DNA of 64,000 nucleotides, taken from Dromaius novaehollandiae (taxonomy: Eukaryota > Chordata > Aves > Casuariiformes > Dromaiidae). The notes below the pieces were generated by a model. That model was not told the DNA's origin and made no database searches. It saw only the letters and a list, made by a program, of their open reading frames with translations. The position numbers and the translations under genes were made by a program. The DNA is taken from NCBI RefSeq assembly GCF_036370855.1, contig NC_088099.1, positions 146,523,017-146,587,016 of the forward strand. The letters are read 5' to 3'. Of the stretch, positions 63,237 through 64,000 are shown in pieces (the first letter of the stretch is position 1; every line of letters starts with the position of its first letter).

Positions 63237-63839
63237 ATGCCGTGCCGGCCGGGCGAGCGCTTCCTGCTGCTGGAGCGCTCGGTCGCCGTGGGGCCGGCCG
63301 GCTCCAAGGAGGTGGACGCGCTCGTGGCCAGGCTGGGCGAGGTGCTGCAGCTGAGCGCCCAGCGGGCGCCGCCGCCCCGCGCCCCGAAGCACCTGGGCCC
63401 CGGCAGCGCCCGGGACCGCGCCGCCCCCTACTCGCCGCGCTGCAGCGGCGGCGGCGGGCTCGTGGCGCCGCGGGGGCCGGCCCCGCCGCCGGCGCACCAC
63501 CACCAGCACCACCGCGCCGAGTCCCCGCGCCCGGAGCGCGGCGGCCACCAGCGGGTCACCAAGCAGCTGTGCGGCCGCGGCTGGCTGCGGAGCGCCGCCC
63601 GCCGGAGGAAGCAGCCGCCGCCGGGGCCCGGCGAGGGGCCGGAGGAGGAGGAGGACCCGCACCGGCTCCTGCAGCAGCTCATCCTCTCCGGGAACCTCAT
63701 CAAAGAAGCCGTCCGGCGGCTCCAGCTCGCCGCGGCCGCGGCGGCGGCGGCCGCGGCCTCCACGGCGTCCAGCGGCAGCGCCTCGGCGGGGAGCAGCGGC
63801 GCGGACGGCGAGGCGGCGGCTCGGCCGCCCCTGCAGTAG
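63237..63839 (+). CDS. FRAT/GBP-family GSK3-binding protein, intronless, 200 aa
   Basis: FRAT (GBP) proteins bind GSK3, keep it from axin and so favour beta-catenin signalling. Start chosen at 63237 because MPCR is the conserved FRAT N-terminus. The frame is open further upstream to 62649, but that part is low-complexity CpG-island sequence. Residues 9-41 (FLLLERSVAVG, then EVDALVARLGEVLQL) match the family's N-terminal conserved block. Residues 140-163, beginning DPHRLLQQLILSGN and continuing LIKEAVRRLQ, match the GSK3-binding helix region, preceded by an EEEE acidic stretch. A His-rich segment lies at about 87-93. After residue 164 come ten alanines and a Ser/Gly/Ala tail ending at TAG 63837. 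The mammalian C-terminal conserved segment is missing; human FRAT1 and FRAT2 are longer (about 279 and 233 aa). A single exon is normal for this family. Family assignment is firm; which paralogue it is cannot be told. Confidence 0.9.
   Translation: MPCRPGERFLLLERSVAVGPAGSKEVDALVARLGEVLQLSAQRAPPPRAPKHLGPGSARDRAAPYSPRCSGGGGLVAPRGPAPPPAHHHQHHRAESPRPERGGHQRVTKQLCGRGWLRSAARRRKQPPPGPGEGPEEEEDPHRLLQQLILSGNLIKEAVRRLQLAAAAAAAAAASTASSGSASAGSSGADGEAAARPPLQ
63727..63759 (+). repeat. alanine-coding GCN repeat inside the FRAT-family gene
   Basis: A run of GCC/GCG codons encodes ten alanines directly after the GSK3-binding helix. Mixed codons suggest that it is not a recent pure-triplet expansion. It replaces the Arg/His-rich sequence that follows the helix in mammalian FRAT1/2. 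Confidence 0.8.
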
Positions 63840-64000
63840 CCGCCGGCGGGGCCCCGCGGCGCAGGACTGGCGGCGGCGCCCGGACGTGGCGCTGGCGGCG
63901 GCGCCGTGAGTCGCCCCGCGCGGCGGCCGCGGGGGGAAGCGCGGGAGGCGGCGCCCCCCCCCCCCCCCCAAGGTCACCCGCCGCCGGGAGCCCCGTGGCT

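Larger units (their letters stand above)
62340..63980. promoter_or_regulatory. CpG island covering the FRAT-family gene and its promoter
   Basis: Extremely GC- and CpG-rich from 62340 to the window end. Upstream of the start codon it has an NF-Y-type CCAAT box (62808-62812, in GCCAATCAG) followed directly by a GC box (CGGCCCCGCCCCC, 62818-62830). No TATA box is evident. Homopolymer runs of 11 G (62885-62895) and 16 C (63954-63969) flank the gene and may be misassembled in length. Confidence 0.8.

Noticed and set aside
62550-63977. 475-aa minus-strand open frame across the FRAT-family gene
   Set aside because: It is antisense to a recognised coding sequence, Arg/Ala/Pro/Gly-rich, and explained by stop-codon scarcity in CpG-island DNA.

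Overview
The window looks like a piece of vertebrate nuclear genome, most likely a bird or a close sauropsid relative. The reasons are split coding exons with GT/AG boundaries, CpG-island promoters, decayed CR1 LINE fragments, very old CORE-SINE/MIR-type remnants, and few young repeats. Nothing prokaryotic is present: no operons, no CRISPR, no rRNA, and no tRNA that I could find. The species cannot be fixed from the sequence alone.

Left end (1-9.6 kb): the 5' part of DPY19L4, minus strand. Six coding exons can be placed base by base (9147-9138, 5591-5484, 4526-4402, 3736-3646, 1887-1766, 894-749). Together they give a continuous frame of 200 codons plus two bases that closely resembles vertebrate DPY19L4, a multi-pass ER membrane protein of the C-mannosyltransferase family. 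The gene starts in a CpG island at about 8.78-9.64 kb and runs off the left edge. Its introns hold a CA microsatellite, three CR1/MIR-type repeats and an older L2/MIR-like tail.

Middle (about 9.6-62.3 kb): roughly 52 kb without any coding exon that I can support. It contains ancient repeat remnants, short tandem duplications, GC-rich patches with no assigned gene (notably 27.1-27.6 kb and 50.5-51.1 kb), a tandem pair of RFX X-box-like motifs beside a 16-G run, and several AT-rich blocks that read like conserved noncoding (enhancer) sequence. This is the texture of a regulatory gene desert, but conservation cannot be tested from one sequence.

Right end (62.3-64.0 kb): a large CpG island holding an intronless FRAT/GBP-family gene on the plus strand (63237-63839, 200 aa). 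It keeps the family's MPCR start, the N-terminal conserved block and the GSK3-binding helix region. The conserved C-terminal tail of mammalian FRAT1/2 is replaced by an alanine run and a Ser/Gly/Ala tail. FRAT proteins bind GSK3 and promote Wnt/beta-catenin signalling. Mammalian FRAT1/FRAT2 lie on human chromosome 10q24, whereas DPY19L4 lies on 8q22. A FRAT gene about 54 kb from DPY19L4 is therefore the most notable observation here and may be an extra paralogue or a synteny change.
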